Virus record (IMG/VR): IMGVR_UViG_3300042472_000086
Location: 1 to 20,532 of that record
Strand: one strand, 5' to 3'
From: a virus
DNA: 20,532 bases
The first letter of the stretch is position 1, and every line of letters starts with the position of its first letter. The notes under the pieces were generated by a model. It saw only the letters and a program-made list of their open reading frames with translations. It was not told where the DNA came from and did not search any database. Both the position numbers and the translations under genes were made by a program. Positions 1-6,638 of the stretch are shown piece after piece.

Positions 1-151
1 ACTTGTTGATCGAGCGATAGCCGCCGATCTTGCGCGGCAGGGCGCGCTGGAAGCGCACCCACTGCCCGTCGACGTACTGGTCGCCCTCAAACTTCGTGCC
101 GTCCCGCTTGATGCCGGGCAGCGACTTTATCTGGATAATGTTCTCGGCCAC
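1..151 (-). CDS. Partial virion protein, probable tail hub/nozzle
   Basis: The first 50 codons only; the gene continues past the left edge. I place the start at GTG 151-149, immediately after the previous stop (TAGGTG), since no ATG lies nearby. It begins AENIIQIKSLPGIKRDGTKF, then EGDQYVDGQWVRFQ and RKIGGYRSINK. I recognise this N-terminus from large structural proteins that follow adaptor genes in short-tailed phages and resemble tail hub or nozzle proteins. The upstream adaptor supports this. With only 50 residues visible, virion structural protein is safer than a specific tail role. Confidence 0.55.
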   Translation of the reverse strand, partial: MAENIIQIKSLPGIKRDGTKFEGDQYVDGQWVRFQRALPRKIGGYRSINK

Positions 152-1354
152 CTAAAATGTGCCGCCGTTGACGGTGCCGGAAGGCGCGACACCGAGCACC
201 GTCCACACAGCGGACGCTACGGTCGCTGTGACAATGGGGTCGGCGAACGACGTGATGCCGAGACTGAGGCGCGCGGCCGACGCCGTCGTCGCGCCTGTGC
301 CGCCGTCCGACACGGTGACCGGCAGCGTGAGCGACGTCGGATCGGAGGCAAGAATTATGTTGCTCCCGTCGCAGTAGTAGATGCCCTTGGCGCCCTGATT
401 GATTTGCTTCGGCGTCCCGCCGCTGGTTCCCACGTAAAAGGAGAACGCGCCCGTCGTGTCGTTGGTGATCCAATACTGCTGGACCGTGGCAGGAACAATG
501 ATCGTGCAGTTACTCGTTAGCGTGCCGACAAAATTATACGCGATACGGTTGAGTTGCGAACCGGAAAGCGTGACGGTGCCGCCAGTGACGGAGATCGACG
601 TGTAGTCGAAGGCGAACACCGCATCCTGCCCGAGGCCTATCGTGTACCAACTCGTGCCGTCGGTGATGATGCTGGCGCTGTCACCGGGTCGGAGCACCAG
701 TGTGGCGGCGCTGTTGATCGTCTCCGTACCGGCCGGGTCAATCGTCAAGTCCCCGCCGCCCTCGTTGCGAACAAAGACAAAGAAGTTGTTGCCGGCGGAT
801 ACGGCCGTCAGAAGGCTCAACGTGCCGGTGCCGGTGCCGGTCCACACGAACGCCCCTGCTCGATTTGAAGTGGCGGCGGTGGTGCTGGTAGAGAACGTGG
901 TGACGGGCAGCGACTGCGACAGCGTCGAGCCGGTGACCGTGAGGCCAAAGCCGGCCAACGCCGACGGCTGCACCGTTGCGGTCGACGCGCCGTAGCGGAA
1001 TACGCGCCACGTGCCGGCAGAGGTCGTGGTGGCGGCCAGATAGACTTGCCACTGCTCACCGAAGGCCACGGTGGCCAGCGTGTTGCCGTCAAAATCCTTG
1101 ACGTAAAAGCTGTACGCGCCGTCGATATTGTTGAACAGGATCGTCTGGCCGGCTCCGGTCAATGTAGCGTCGGGCAACACAATGCTGAAGCCGGAGGCCG
1201 TTGGATCGACGTCAATGATACGCGCGGCAGGATCTTCTGTTCCCGAACTTTCGAGGGGCCACTCAAGCGGCGTGTCGGCGGTGAGGGCAATCGACAGATA
1301 CGATACGTCCGAGGGATATATCGTGTTGCCGCCGAAGACATTAGTATAGGTCAT
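152..1354 (-). CDS. Beta-rich tail appendage protein
   Basis: A 400-aa protein; ATG at 1354-1352 after GAGGAAAG, coupled to the adaptor by an ATGA overlap. The first about 110 residues form a conserved domain: YTNVFGGNTIYPSDVSYLSI, LPDATLTGAGQTILFNNI, then GEQWQVYL and AGTWRVFRYGAST. Two further beta-rich sections of about 100 residues each follow (SNRAGAFVWTGTG, TLVLRPGDSASIITDG; later QYWITNDTTGAFSFYVG and GIYYCDGSNIILA), then a VSDGGTGATTASAARLSLGI linker near 350-385. I recognise the N-terminal domain from appendage or tail proteins of environmental short-tailed phages. The last about 25 residues read like a truncated distal domain. Likely a virion adhesin or tail needle/appendage. Confidence 0.65.
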   Translation of the reverse strand: MTYTNVFGGNTIYPSDVSYLSIALTADTPLEWPLESSGTEDPAARIIDVDPTASGFSIVLPDATLTGAGQTILFNNIDGAYSFYVKDFDGNTLATVAFGEQWQVYLAATTTSAGTWRVFRYGASTATVQPSALAGFGLTVTGSTLSQSLPVTTFSTSTTAATSNRAGAFVWTGTGTGTLSLLTAVSAGNNFFVFVRNEGGGDLTIDPAGTETINSAATLVLRPGDSASIITDGTSWYTIGLGQDAVFAFDYTSISVTGGTVTLSGSQLNRIAYNFVGTLTSNCTIIVPATVQQYWITNDTTGAFSFYVGTSGGTPKQINQGAKGIYYCDGSNIILASDPTSLTLPVTVSDGGTGATTASAARLSLGITSFADPIVTATVASAVWTVLGVAPSGTVNGGTF

Positions 1355-2004
1355 GCTTCTTTCCTCACGGCTGCGCGGTCGAAGATCTTCGCCAAATCTT
1401 CGCCGTTGAGCATCGCGGCAGCGCGGTCGTAGAACTGCTGCCACGTGCCGATGCGCTCGTCATTCTTCAGGAACGGCGTGGCCTCAAGCAGGGTGCCGTA
1501 CAGGATAAGCTGCGGCGCGTACTCCGTCAGCCAGTTTGTCTGAATGGTGTCGTCAAGCAGCGGCGGCAACTCGTAGTACATGATCTCGATGGGGTTTGCC
1601 TCGGCGGGTGTCGGCGACAGCAGCCAGTTGTTGTAGTTGTAGTCGGCGTAGAAACGCGGCGTCTCCGTCTGGCTCTCGTCGGGCCAGTACGCGCGGCAAT
1701 ACTCATAGTCGCGGCCGAACAGCATGGTGCGGTTGACCAGCGACGTGCCCGTGCCGATGTTGATCGAGATCGTGTCACGCCAGCGGTCCGGCTTGGCGTA
1801 GACGGACTGGCCGACTATCAGCGTGTCGGACACGACGGCGATGAAACCCTGCACCTTCAACTCGCGGGCAATACGGCGCTCGGCGAGGTTGATCAGCCGA
1901 GGGATTTGCTCAAAGACAACCGGATCTGAGGCATAGGTCGCGCCGCGCTCAAGATAGCGCTGTACGTCCTGCTTCAGGGTATCGAAGGTCATCGTCGTGG
2001 CCAT
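1351..2004 (-). CDS. Phage adaptor protein (P22 gp4/SU10-like)
   Basis: A 217-aa protein; ATG at 2004-2002 follows AAGGTG, and the in-frame region up to 2070 was rejected as it starts with an Arg-rich stretch lacking a ribosome-binding site. Residues about 5-45 read FDTLKQDVQRYLERGA then EQIPRLINLAERRIAREL, the helical start of portal-binding adaptor proteins. The middle is beta-rich (PRFYADYNYNNWLLSPTPA, then IEIMYYELPP), and the end is helical (PQLILYGTLLEATPFLKND, QFYDRAAAML). Adaptors form a dodecameric ring under the portal that carries the tail in short-tailed phages. It follows the lysis cassette, and its TGA overlaps the next ATG (ATGA). Confidence 0.7.
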   Translation of the reverse strand: MATTMTFDTLKQDVQRYLERGATYASDPVVFEQIPRLINLAERRIARELKVQGFIAVVSDTLIVGQSVYAKPDRWRDTISINIGTGTSLVNRTMLFGRDYEYCRAYWPDESQTETPRFYADYNYNNWLLSPTPAEANPIEIMYYELPPLLDDTIQTNWLTEYAPQLILYGTLLEATPFLKNDERIGTWQQFYDRAAAMLNGEDLAKIFDRAAVRKEA

Positions 2005-2041
2005 GGCGCACCTTATATCACTTTTGAGGCAGTTTACCAGT

Positions 2042-2275
2042 CTACGTCTGCGTCGGACAGTCCTTCTCACACAGGCAGACCCACTGGCTGTTGTGTCTCT
2101 CGATTGCCGCTACCGTCTCCGCCGTGTCCTTGGCGGTGTCGTAGCCGAGGGGCCGCGCAATTGCGCAGTAGCTATTTACGGGCGCGGTCGAAACGGTTGC
2201 GCAGCCGCTCAGTGCGGATAGGGTCAGGCACAGCGACAGCCGCCTCGCCCACGTCGATTTGCCGCTGTATGTCAT
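2042..2275 (-). CDS. Rz1-like outer-membrane spanin lipoprotein
   Basis: A 77-aa protein; ATG at 2275-2273 follows GAGGCGG. It has a lipoprotein signal: positive STWARR, hydrophobic LSLCLTLSA, then lipobox LSGC with C25 as the lipidated residue. The mature part reads SYCAIARPLGYDTAKDTAET, then HNSQWVCLCEKDCP, a pattern I recognise from phage lysis lipoproteins. Paired with the Rz-like protein it would link and fuse inner and outer membranes in the last step of lysis, which implies a Gram-negative host. The gene begins inside the Rz gene in a different frame. Three Cys near the C-terminus may form disulphides in the periplasm. Confidence 0.75.
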   Translation of the reverse strand: MTYSGKSTWARRLSLCLTLSALSGCATVSTAPVNSYCAIARPLGYDTAKDTAETVAAIERHNSQWVCLCEKDCPTQT

Positions 2276-2387
2276 CCGCCGCCTCCTTGGCTGCCTCCTG
2301 CCGTCCCTGCTTCTTCCACTGCTCCCTGTCGAGGAGGGCGCAGAGCCTCTCAACAAGAGCCAGCAGAGACGACAGGAGCCGTATCAC
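2172..2387 (-). CDS. Rz-like inner-membrane spanin subunit
   Basis: A 71-aa protein with a GTG start overlapping the holin stop. The N-terminal stretch IRLLSSLLALVERLCALL is hydrophobic to amphipathic and could be a weak membrane anchor, followed by a charged helix (REQWKKQGRQEAAKEAADDI) suited to coiled-coil formation in the periplasm, and a basic C-terminus. It is short compared with lambda Rz (153 aa), but small Rz-like proteins are common in phages. Its 3' end overlaps the first 104 bases of the lipoprotein gene in another frame, the classic nested Rz/Rz1 arrangement, which is the strongest support. Confidence 0.65.
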   Translation of the reverse strand: MIRLLSSLLALVERLCALLDREQWKKQGRQEAAKEAADDIQRQIDVGEAAVAVPDPIRTERLRNRFDRARK

Positions 2388-2557
2388 TTGGCGCGTTCTG
2401 CCAGCAGGACGGCGGCCAGCCCGGCGACGCCGGCGATGGCAGTCGAGATGGCGCTGTACAGCTCGCCGGAGACGCCGAGCGCCAGTGCGATGACCGACAG
2501 GCCGGCGTAGGTCGACGGCTCTTTCAGGCGCGTCAGAATGAAGTTCACGGTGGACAT
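2384..2557 (-). CDS. Holin with two membrane segments
   Basis: A 57-aa protein with ATG 5 nt after a strong GGAGG that also overlaps the endolysin stop. Its N-terminus VNFILTRLKEPSTYAGL resembles many phage holins that begin with a short amphipathic helix and LKxPSTWAG. Two hydrophobic segments follow, about 18-33 (AGLSVIALALGVS) and 38-53 (STAIAGVAGLAAVLL), then a short charged tail (AERAK). It would form the inner-membrane lesion that releases the endolysin. Its TGA overlaps the Rz GTG start (GTGA). It lies between endolysin and spanins, as in a standard lysis cassette. Confidence 0.75.
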   Translation of the reverse strand: MSTVNFILTRLKEPSTYAGLSVIALALGVSGELYSAISTAIAGVAGLAAVLLAERAK

Positions 2558-2566
2558 ATGAGCCTC

Positions 2567-3055
2567 CTATTGCTCGTTGGTGGAAACGGTGCCGATCTTC
2601 AGCTGCACGGGCTTGCCCAGCACAGGCTCACCCCTCGGCCAGCGCGACGCGAGCAGGCGCGTCTTGCCTAGCTTCATGACGCTGACCTCGTTGTTCTGGT
2701 TGCCGCCAAGGACGAAATAGTGGCCGGCATCCTCGCCGGCGTAGAAGCCGACGTGGCCGCCGCCTTCCCGGTCAAAGACGAGGATGGCGCCCGGCGAGAG
2801 CGCGTCGGGGCGGAGCAGCGCACCATAGTCGCTCCACGCCTTCGCGCGCATATACAGCTTGGGATACGGAAGACCCGCCTCCTTGATGCAGTACGCCACG
2901 AACACGCCGCACCACGGCGTCTCGTCTTCGCGCCACCACGCCTTCAGCGTCCCCAGCCATCCGAGGATCGTCGGGTTATGGCGCGGGCCGGGGACTTCCT
3001 TGAGGCCGCGAAACAACGTGGCGGTCTTCATCCAACGGGGGAGGGGTGCCGTCAT
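2567..3055 (-). CDS. Endolysin, NlpC/P60-like (TIGR02594 type)
   Basis: A 162-aa protein with the Cys-His hydrolase layout of TIGR02594-type phage lysins: TPWCGVFVAYCIKEAG with nucleophile C49, RAKAWSDYG, then GAILVF and GGGHVGFYAGE with H101, and VLGGNQNNEV with N119 as the likely third residue. It should cleave peptide bonds in peptidoglycan at the end of infection. There is no signal peptide or membrane segment, so export depends on the holin that starts 9 nt after its stop. The TAG lies within the ribosome-binding region of that holin gene (TAGGAGG). The family length is about 150-170 residues, so the gene looks complete. Confidence 0.85.
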   Translation of the reverse strand: MTAPLPRWMKTATLFRGLKEVPGPRHNPTILGWLGTLKAWWREDETPWCGVFVAYCIKEAGLPYPKLYMRAKAWSDYGALLRPDALSPGAILVFDREGGGHVGFYAGEDAGHYFVLGGNQNNEVSVMKLGKTRLLASRWPRGEPVLGKPVQLKIGTVSTNEQ

Positions 3056-3058
3056 CAG

Positions 3059-4105
3059 CTATTCCTTCTGCCGCAGGAACGTGAGAAAGTCCGCCGCCAT
3101 CTCGACGTTGTCGAACGCCTGCACCAGCGGGCGCTGGCCGACGCGGGGCGTCACGATTGTCACGACGGACTGCCCATCACGCTGCTCCGTGAACTGCCCC
3201 TTGAGGGCGTAATCGTCAGCGTCCTTATACCCTCTCGCGCGCACAAGGCAAGCGCGGCGACCGCCGGGCAGCTCGACATTGCCGGTGGCAAACGTGTGAA
3301 TGTGAAAAGCGGCGTAGATGTCCGCATGTTCGTCCATCATTGCCGCACGCTTGAGGCCGTGCAGTTCGTTGTAGATCGACGAGCCTTTGAAGTTGTGACG
3401 CGCCCACACCGTGGCGTCCGCGCCGTCCGGCGACACTAGTTTCAGTTTGGCGTCCCAGTCGCGCATCAGGATGCGGTTGGTGTTGAGGCCCTCGAAGATG
3501 CGCTTGCCGGTATTCCACGTGTCGTGGTTGCCGAGTAGCCAGAGCAGCCACCGGACACCCAGACCCTTGAGCAGCCACTCGACCAGTTCCCAGCCCTCGG
3601 ACACCGTGGCAGACTGCTCGCCGTAGAGGCGCTCAAGCCGCCCGACCCAGTTGTTGATGCTGTCGCCGCCGTTCGCGCCGTACATGCCATCGGTCTCGGC
3701 GCAGATGCGCGCGTGGCGCTCAACGCTGTCGAGGTCGCAGAACGGGTCGTCGAGGTGCGGGTCGCCGAACCAGCAGATGCCGTACGGCCCGGAGATCGGC
3801 ACGCGCACAGTCTGCCACGACGCCGCGCGGGCGTGGACAATGCGCAGGTTGTTGCGCGTCTTCATCGTTGCCAGCCGCTCGTCGAATGGCAGATCGGACG
3901 GCGGAAGCTCTTCGGCTACCGTCTCTTGGTGCGCCAAACCGGCGGATAGGTAAGCATGCCCGAAGGTGCGGCGAACGGCCTTGACGATGGCGTCGCGGGA
4001 GCAGTTCAATCTGGCAGCCGCTGCGGTTTGATTGCGGCCACACGCCTCCCACACAGCGATCCGCTCGGCGTCGATGGCCGTGAGGTCGGTGTTTTGATTG
4101 GCCAT
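3059..4105 (-). CDS. HTH-metallophosphoesterase fusion
   Basis: A 348-aa protein; the start at 4105 overlaps the previous stop (TGATG), and the open frame beyond it was rejected. Residues 11-47 form a helix-turn-helix (ERIAVWEACGRNQTAAAARL then SRDAIVKAVRR). From about 105 on it is a calcineurin-like metallophosphoesterase: FGDPHLDD (D115, H117), NGGDSIN (D148), LLGNHDTW (N193, H194, D195), H237 in ARHNF, and HIHTF (H268, H270). These are the expected ligands of a two-metal centre that hydrolyses phosphomonoesters or phosphodiesters. The natural substrate is unknown; nucleic acids or nucleotides are plausible given the HTH. It sits between a membrane protein and the endolysin, three bases before the latter's start. 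Confidence 0.8.
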   Translation of the reverse strand: MANQNTDLTAIDAERIAVWEACGRNQTAAAARLNCSRDAIVKAVRRTFGHAYLSAGLAHQETVAEELPPSDLPFDERLATMKTRNNLRIVHARAASWQTVRVPISGPYGICWFGDPHLDDPFCDLDSVERHARICAETDGMYGANGGDSINNWVGRLERLYGEQSATVSEGWELVEWLLKGLGVRWLLWLLGNHDTWNTGKRIFEGLNTNRILMRDWDAKLKLVSPDGADATVWARHNFKGSSIYNELHGLKRAAMMDEHADIYAAFHIHTFATGNVELPGGRRACLVRARGYKDADDYALKGQFTEQRDGQSVVTIVTPRVGQRPLVQAFDNVEMAADFLTFLRQKE

Positions 4106-4272
4106 CAGTTTAGCTTCAGAACGATGGCCAGCAGCAGTGCGATGATGAAACCCGCGACGCCCAAGCTGACGGCCTCCAGCCGCTTCAGGCGGGCGCACAG
4201 CCCCTCGTAGCGCAGCGCACACACTTCCTCATGGGTCTGGAGGCGCGCCTTCGTCTCGTCGATCTCGGCCAT
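4105..4272 (-). CDS. XhlA-like small membrane protein (holin-like)
   Basis: A 55-aa protein; ATG at 4272-4270, chosen because the longer frame overlaps the upstream gene. The first 35 residues are charged with heptad spacing (RLQTHEEVCALRYEGLCARL), and one transmembrane helix follows at about 37-53 (SLGVAGFIIALLLAIVL), leaving a KLN tail. This layout, a cytoplasmic amphipathic helix and a single C-terminal membrane helix, is that of the XhlA family, membrane proteins of phage lysis modules. A second holin lies at 2384-2557, so this could be an accessory lysis protein or an unrelated membrane anchor. Its TGA overlaps the next ATG (TGATG). Confidence 0.6.
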   Translation of the reverse strand: MAEIDETKARLQTHEEVCALRYEGLCARLKRLEAVSLGVAGFIIALLLAIVLKLN

Positions 4273-4283
4273 GTTGTGGTCCG

Positions 4284-4646
4284 TTACTTGAGATTGCGGA
4301 GTTTGTAGATCGCCGACAGGTAGACGCCCGTCAGCGTGTCGATGAGGTTTGCCACGGCGCGGTTGCCTCGGCAGATGCCCTCGTGGTTCTCCTCGATCCA
4401 CGCGGCGTCGACCTCGAGCAGCTTCAGGACGTCGCCCTTCGGCGTCTCCGGTCCCGGGATGTTGCCGATCAGTTCGAACGCGCCCTGATACGCCTCGACG
4501 AGGGGGTCCACGGCGTCGATGACGCCGTCGTAGAACTCACCCAGCGCGATGTGCTTGGCGAAGCTGCCGTCGCCCTTGGCGCGCCAGTGCGCGAAGTGTG
4601 CGGCGTTGCGGGCGTAAAAGACGCGGCTGATGAGCTGTTCGATCAT
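4284..4646 (-). CDS. DUF5856-like protein with Dps-type ferroxidase motif
   Basis: A 120-aa, mainly helical protein coupled to the spike gene by an ATGA overlap. The N-terminal half reads SRVFYARNAAHFAHW, then FAKHIALGEFYDGVIDAVD and EAYQG, which I associate with the phage family DUF5856. It also matches the ferroxidase segment of Dps/ferritin-like proteins: H20 (in HW), H32, D47 and E51 have exactly the spacing (+12, +15, +4) of H51, H63, D78 and E82 in E. coli Dps, including the Trp after the first His. The C-terminal helix (VANLIDTLTGVYLSAIYKL) could supply another bundle helix. At 120 residues it lacks the long Dps connecting region. Iron binding or a purely structural four-helix bundle are the options; function is inferred. 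Confidence 0.7.
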   Translation of the reverse strand: MIEQLISRVFYARNAAHFAHWRAKGDGSFAKHIALGEFYDGVIDAVDPLVEAYQGAFELIGNIPGPETPKGDVLKLLEVDAAWIEENHEGICRGNRAVANLIDTLTGVYLSAIYKLRNLK

Positions 4647-5893
4647 GCGATGCCTCTCGCGGCTTTGAGGGTGGCGACCTCTGCGCTCAATTCCTGAATA
4701 GCCCTGACCAACACGGGCAGCAGCTTGCCGTAACCCGCCTCGAGCTTGTCGGGGTTAATGTCGTAGACGAGGCCCGGCAGATCGACGCCGGTGCTGGCCA
4801 TGGCCGCCTGCAGATCCTGCGCAATGAAGCCGGTGTCAGCCTCACCAACCTTGCCGCCGTCGCGCATGTCCCACGTGAAACGAACCGGACGCAGCGCATT
4901 GACGAAAGCCAGACCAGCGTCAAGATCAGCTACGTCGCTCTTGTCTCGCGCGTCAGACAGACTGGTGATCGTCGTGACTTGGCAGCGCAGCGTCGCGATG
5001 CTGCTGTTGCCGATGGTAGCTTCATTGTTGACGTTGTTAGCGGTGGCGTCTGCGGTGTTACCGATGACAATGTTATTGCTGCCCGTGGTGATGCTATAGC
5101 CTGCCTGATAACCGATAGTCGTGTTGCCTGCGCCCGTGCTGTTAAAACGCGATGCATCGTTGCCTACGGCCGTGCAGTTCGCGCCTGTTGCAGTGGTAAG
5201 CGCGTACCCGCCTACGGCAGTATTGTAGTTCCCGCTGACATTGTTAAACAAGGCAGAAATGCCGATGGCGATGTTACTGAGGCCGGTGGTGTTCCCAAAC
5301 AATGCGCTGGCACCAATGGCGGTGTTATCGCCGCCGGTTGTGTTGCTGCCTAGCGCATTTGAGCCAACAGATGAGTTGGCCGCACCAGTAGTGTTGGCGT
5401 CGAGCGATCCCCTCCCAACAGCAGTGTTGCTGGCGCCTGTCGTGTTGGCTTTGCCCGACTGATATCCGACGAAGGTATTACTCGCGCCAGTCGTATTGAG
5501 GCCAGCTTCAAAGCCAAGCGACGTTTCAAACGGGGTTGTTGACTGCGTGACGCCGGACAGTGACACGCCGGCAGCGGCGCTTGTCCACGTCGTCCCGTTC
5601 GATGTCAGGATGTTGCCATTGGTTCCGGGCGCGACAAACTGCACCGCGCTGGTGCCATTGCCGAGGATGACGTTGTTGGCCGTAAGCGTCGTGGCTCCAG
5701 TCCCACCCCTAGCAACGGTCAGCGTGCCGCCGGGGCCGATAGACACGACGCTGCCGGTGGAGTTCTTGAAGTACAGTTTCTCGTCGGCGGTATTGAGCGC
5801 CAACTCGCCAACGGCCAGATCACCAGCCAAAGGAACGACGCCCGGCGTAGCCGAGCGGTAGAGTTGTATGGGCGTAAAGCCACTGGCCGCCAT
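4643..5893 (-). CDS. Tail spike/fibre with Mtd-like N-terminus and S74 autoprotease
   Basis: A 416-aa protein with ATG behind a strong GGAGG. Residues 5-55 include GDLAVGELALNTADEKLYFK, matching the N-terminal domain of the BPP-1 tropism determinant (Mtd_N). Residues 60-105 hold a GGTGATTL linker module also present in the large fibre. Residues 123-298 are about ten 17-residue repeats forming a beta roll of the trimeric-adhesin type. The C-terminal domain carries SDARDK (S313, K318), then ALRPVRFTWD, TGFIAQDLQ and LLPVLVRAIQEL: the S74 intramolecular chaperone, which trimerises, folds the spike and cuts itself off just before the catalytic Ser (Ser/Lys dyad). About 104 residues would be released. 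Likely an adhesin. The stop overlaps the next ATG (ATGA). Confidence 0.85.
   Translation of the reverse strand: MAASGFTPIQLYRSATPGVVPLAGDLAVGELALNTADEKLYFKNSTGSVVSIGPGGTLTVARGGTGATTLTANNVILGNGTSAVQFVAPGTNGNILTSNGTTWTSAAAGVSLSGVTQSTTPFETSLGFEAGLNTTGASNTFVGYQSGKANTTGASNTAVGRGSLDANTTGAANSSVGSNALGSNTTGGDNTAIGASALFGNTTGLSNIAIGISALFNNVSGNYNTAVGGYALTTATGANCTAVGNDASRFNSTGAGNTTIGYQAGYSITTGSNNIVIGNTADATANNVNNEATIGNSSIATLRCQVTTITSLSDARDKSDVADLDAGLAFVNALRPVRFTWDMRDGGKVGEADTGFIAQDLQAAMASTGVDLPGLVYDINPDKLEAGYGKLLPVLVRAIQELSAEVATLKAARGIA
5000..5527. repeat. About ten 51-bp coding repeats in the spike gene
   Basis: The spike's central region is built from 17-codon units with consensus N-T-A-x-G-x-x-A-L-x-x-N-T-T-G-x-x, seen on the plus strand as gtgttgctgcc/ccaatgg-type phrases every 51 bp. 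Copies are diverged, unlike the propeller repeats. They are coding repeats, not CRISPR: there are no constant spacers and the reading frame is continuous. Confidence 0.8.
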
Positions 5894-5967
5894 TAGAATA
5901 TTCCTCCGTTAGCGCGGCGGACCATAGCCGAAGATCGGTGCGGCGGCAATGATAGTGCGGCGTTCAT
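5893..5967 (-). CDS. Possible 24-aa coupled mini-gene before the spike
   Basis: ATG at 5967-5965 overlaps the chaperone's TGA by four bases (ATGA), and the 24-codon frame ends in a TAA that overlaps the spike's ATG (TAATG), so it exactly fills the 70-nt gap. The spike's ribosome-binding site (GGAGG) lies inside it and encodes Gly-Gly. The peptide ends MVRRANGGIF and has no membrane segment. It may be a translational coupler more than a functional protein, or chance. Confidence 0.35.
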   Translation of the reverse strand: MNAALSLPPHRSSAMVRRANGGIF

Positions 5968-6398
5968 GGCTGCTCGGGCCACACGATGTTGAACGGATCG
6001 GTTTGCGTCGGGACATTCCTCAACGCCTGCCGGTAAACAGCCCATGCTACTTGGTCAACAGGTGCGTCGGCTACCTGCGTCCAGTCGCAGGCTGCGAGGC
6101 GTGCGTTGCGGTCGCCTCGGACAGCACCCCACTGCTGGTCAATGTCCTGCTGCGTATACGGGGTAAGTGCCCAGCGTTCCTGCCACACGCCGTCCACCAG
6201 TTCGGGCGCAATGCGCTGCGCCACCATGCCAGTGGCCTCCGGCGGCGTCGTGTCCTGCACCGGGTAGCAATACCAGTCGCTGCCGTCGAAGCCTGCCATG
6301 TCACGCGGGAACGACGTGCCGGGGTTGGCGCGCGTCAGGTCAGTGAGCGTGTAGGGGTAGACCGGATCTTCACCCGGTACGGTCAGGATGTAGAACAT
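5964..6398 (-). CDS. Phage tail assembly chaperone
   Basis: A 144-aa protein translationally coupled to the upstream gene (TGATG). The C-terminal region, residues about 95-142, contains RNARLAACDWTQVADAPVD followed by WAVYRQALRNVPTQ and ends DPFNIVWPEQP. This is the hallmark of the tail assembly chaperone family (Pfam Phage_tail_APC type), whose members assist folding or assembly of tail fibres. The N-terminal half (MFYILTVPGEDPVYPYTLTDL) is a separate small domain that varies between phages. It lies between the propeller/fibre and spike genes, so its client is probably one of those. Confidence 0.75.
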   Translation of the reverse strand: MFYILTVPGEDPVYPYTLTDLTRANPGTSFPRDMAGFDGSDWYCYPVQDTTPPEATGMVAQRIAPELVDGVWQERWALTPYTQQDIDQQWGAVRGDRNARLAACDWTQVADAPVDQVAWAVYRQALRNVPTQTDPFNIVWPEQP

Positions 6399-6637
6399 CA
6401 GCCCTCCAACTGCTTGGCGATCACGTCGCGCATGATGATTTCCTTGCGCTGTTCGATGATGGACGAGGCCAGCAGGTCAGCGAGACGGGCGCGGAACTCT
6501 TGGATGGCCGCGTCGTCTGCGTAGTTGGTGTCAATCTCCGCAATCGCCAGCGTGTAGTTGTCGATATTGATCTGATGCTGGAACACCTCGGCTTCACGGT
6601 GAGCGAGGGCGGGGGTGAGGATTTCTATTTTGTTCAT
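6398..6637 (-). CDS. Small coiled-coil protein next to the assembly chaperone
   Basis: A 79-aa protein. I chose ATG at 6637-6635, which follows the propeller stop by one base and has GGAG nine nt upstream; a TTG at 6652 in the same frame would add five residues and overlap the previous gene. After KIEILTPALAHREAEVFQHQ it is almost wholly helical with heptad spacing, ending EIIMRDVIAKQLEG. It has no cysteine and no membrane segment. Such small helical proteins often precede the tail fibre assembly chaperone gene in phages. It may help fold or attach the fibre or spike, but no defined function is known to me. Its stop overlaps the next ATG (TGATG). Confidence 0.65.
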   Translation of the reverse strand: MNKIEILTPALAHREAEVFQHQINIDNYTLAIAEIDTNYADDAAIQEFRARLADLLASSIIEQRKEIIMRDVIAKQLEG

Positions 6638-6638
6638 G

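Noticed and set aside
2720-3439. 239-codon plus-strand open frame
   Set aside because: Crosses the endolysin and phosphoesterase genes in antisense; both of those have catalytic motifs.
4643-5893. Diversity-generating retroelement suggested by the Mtd-like N-terminus
   Set aside because: No reverse transcriptase, template repeat or C-type lectin variable domain is seen in the window; only the anchor domain is shared.
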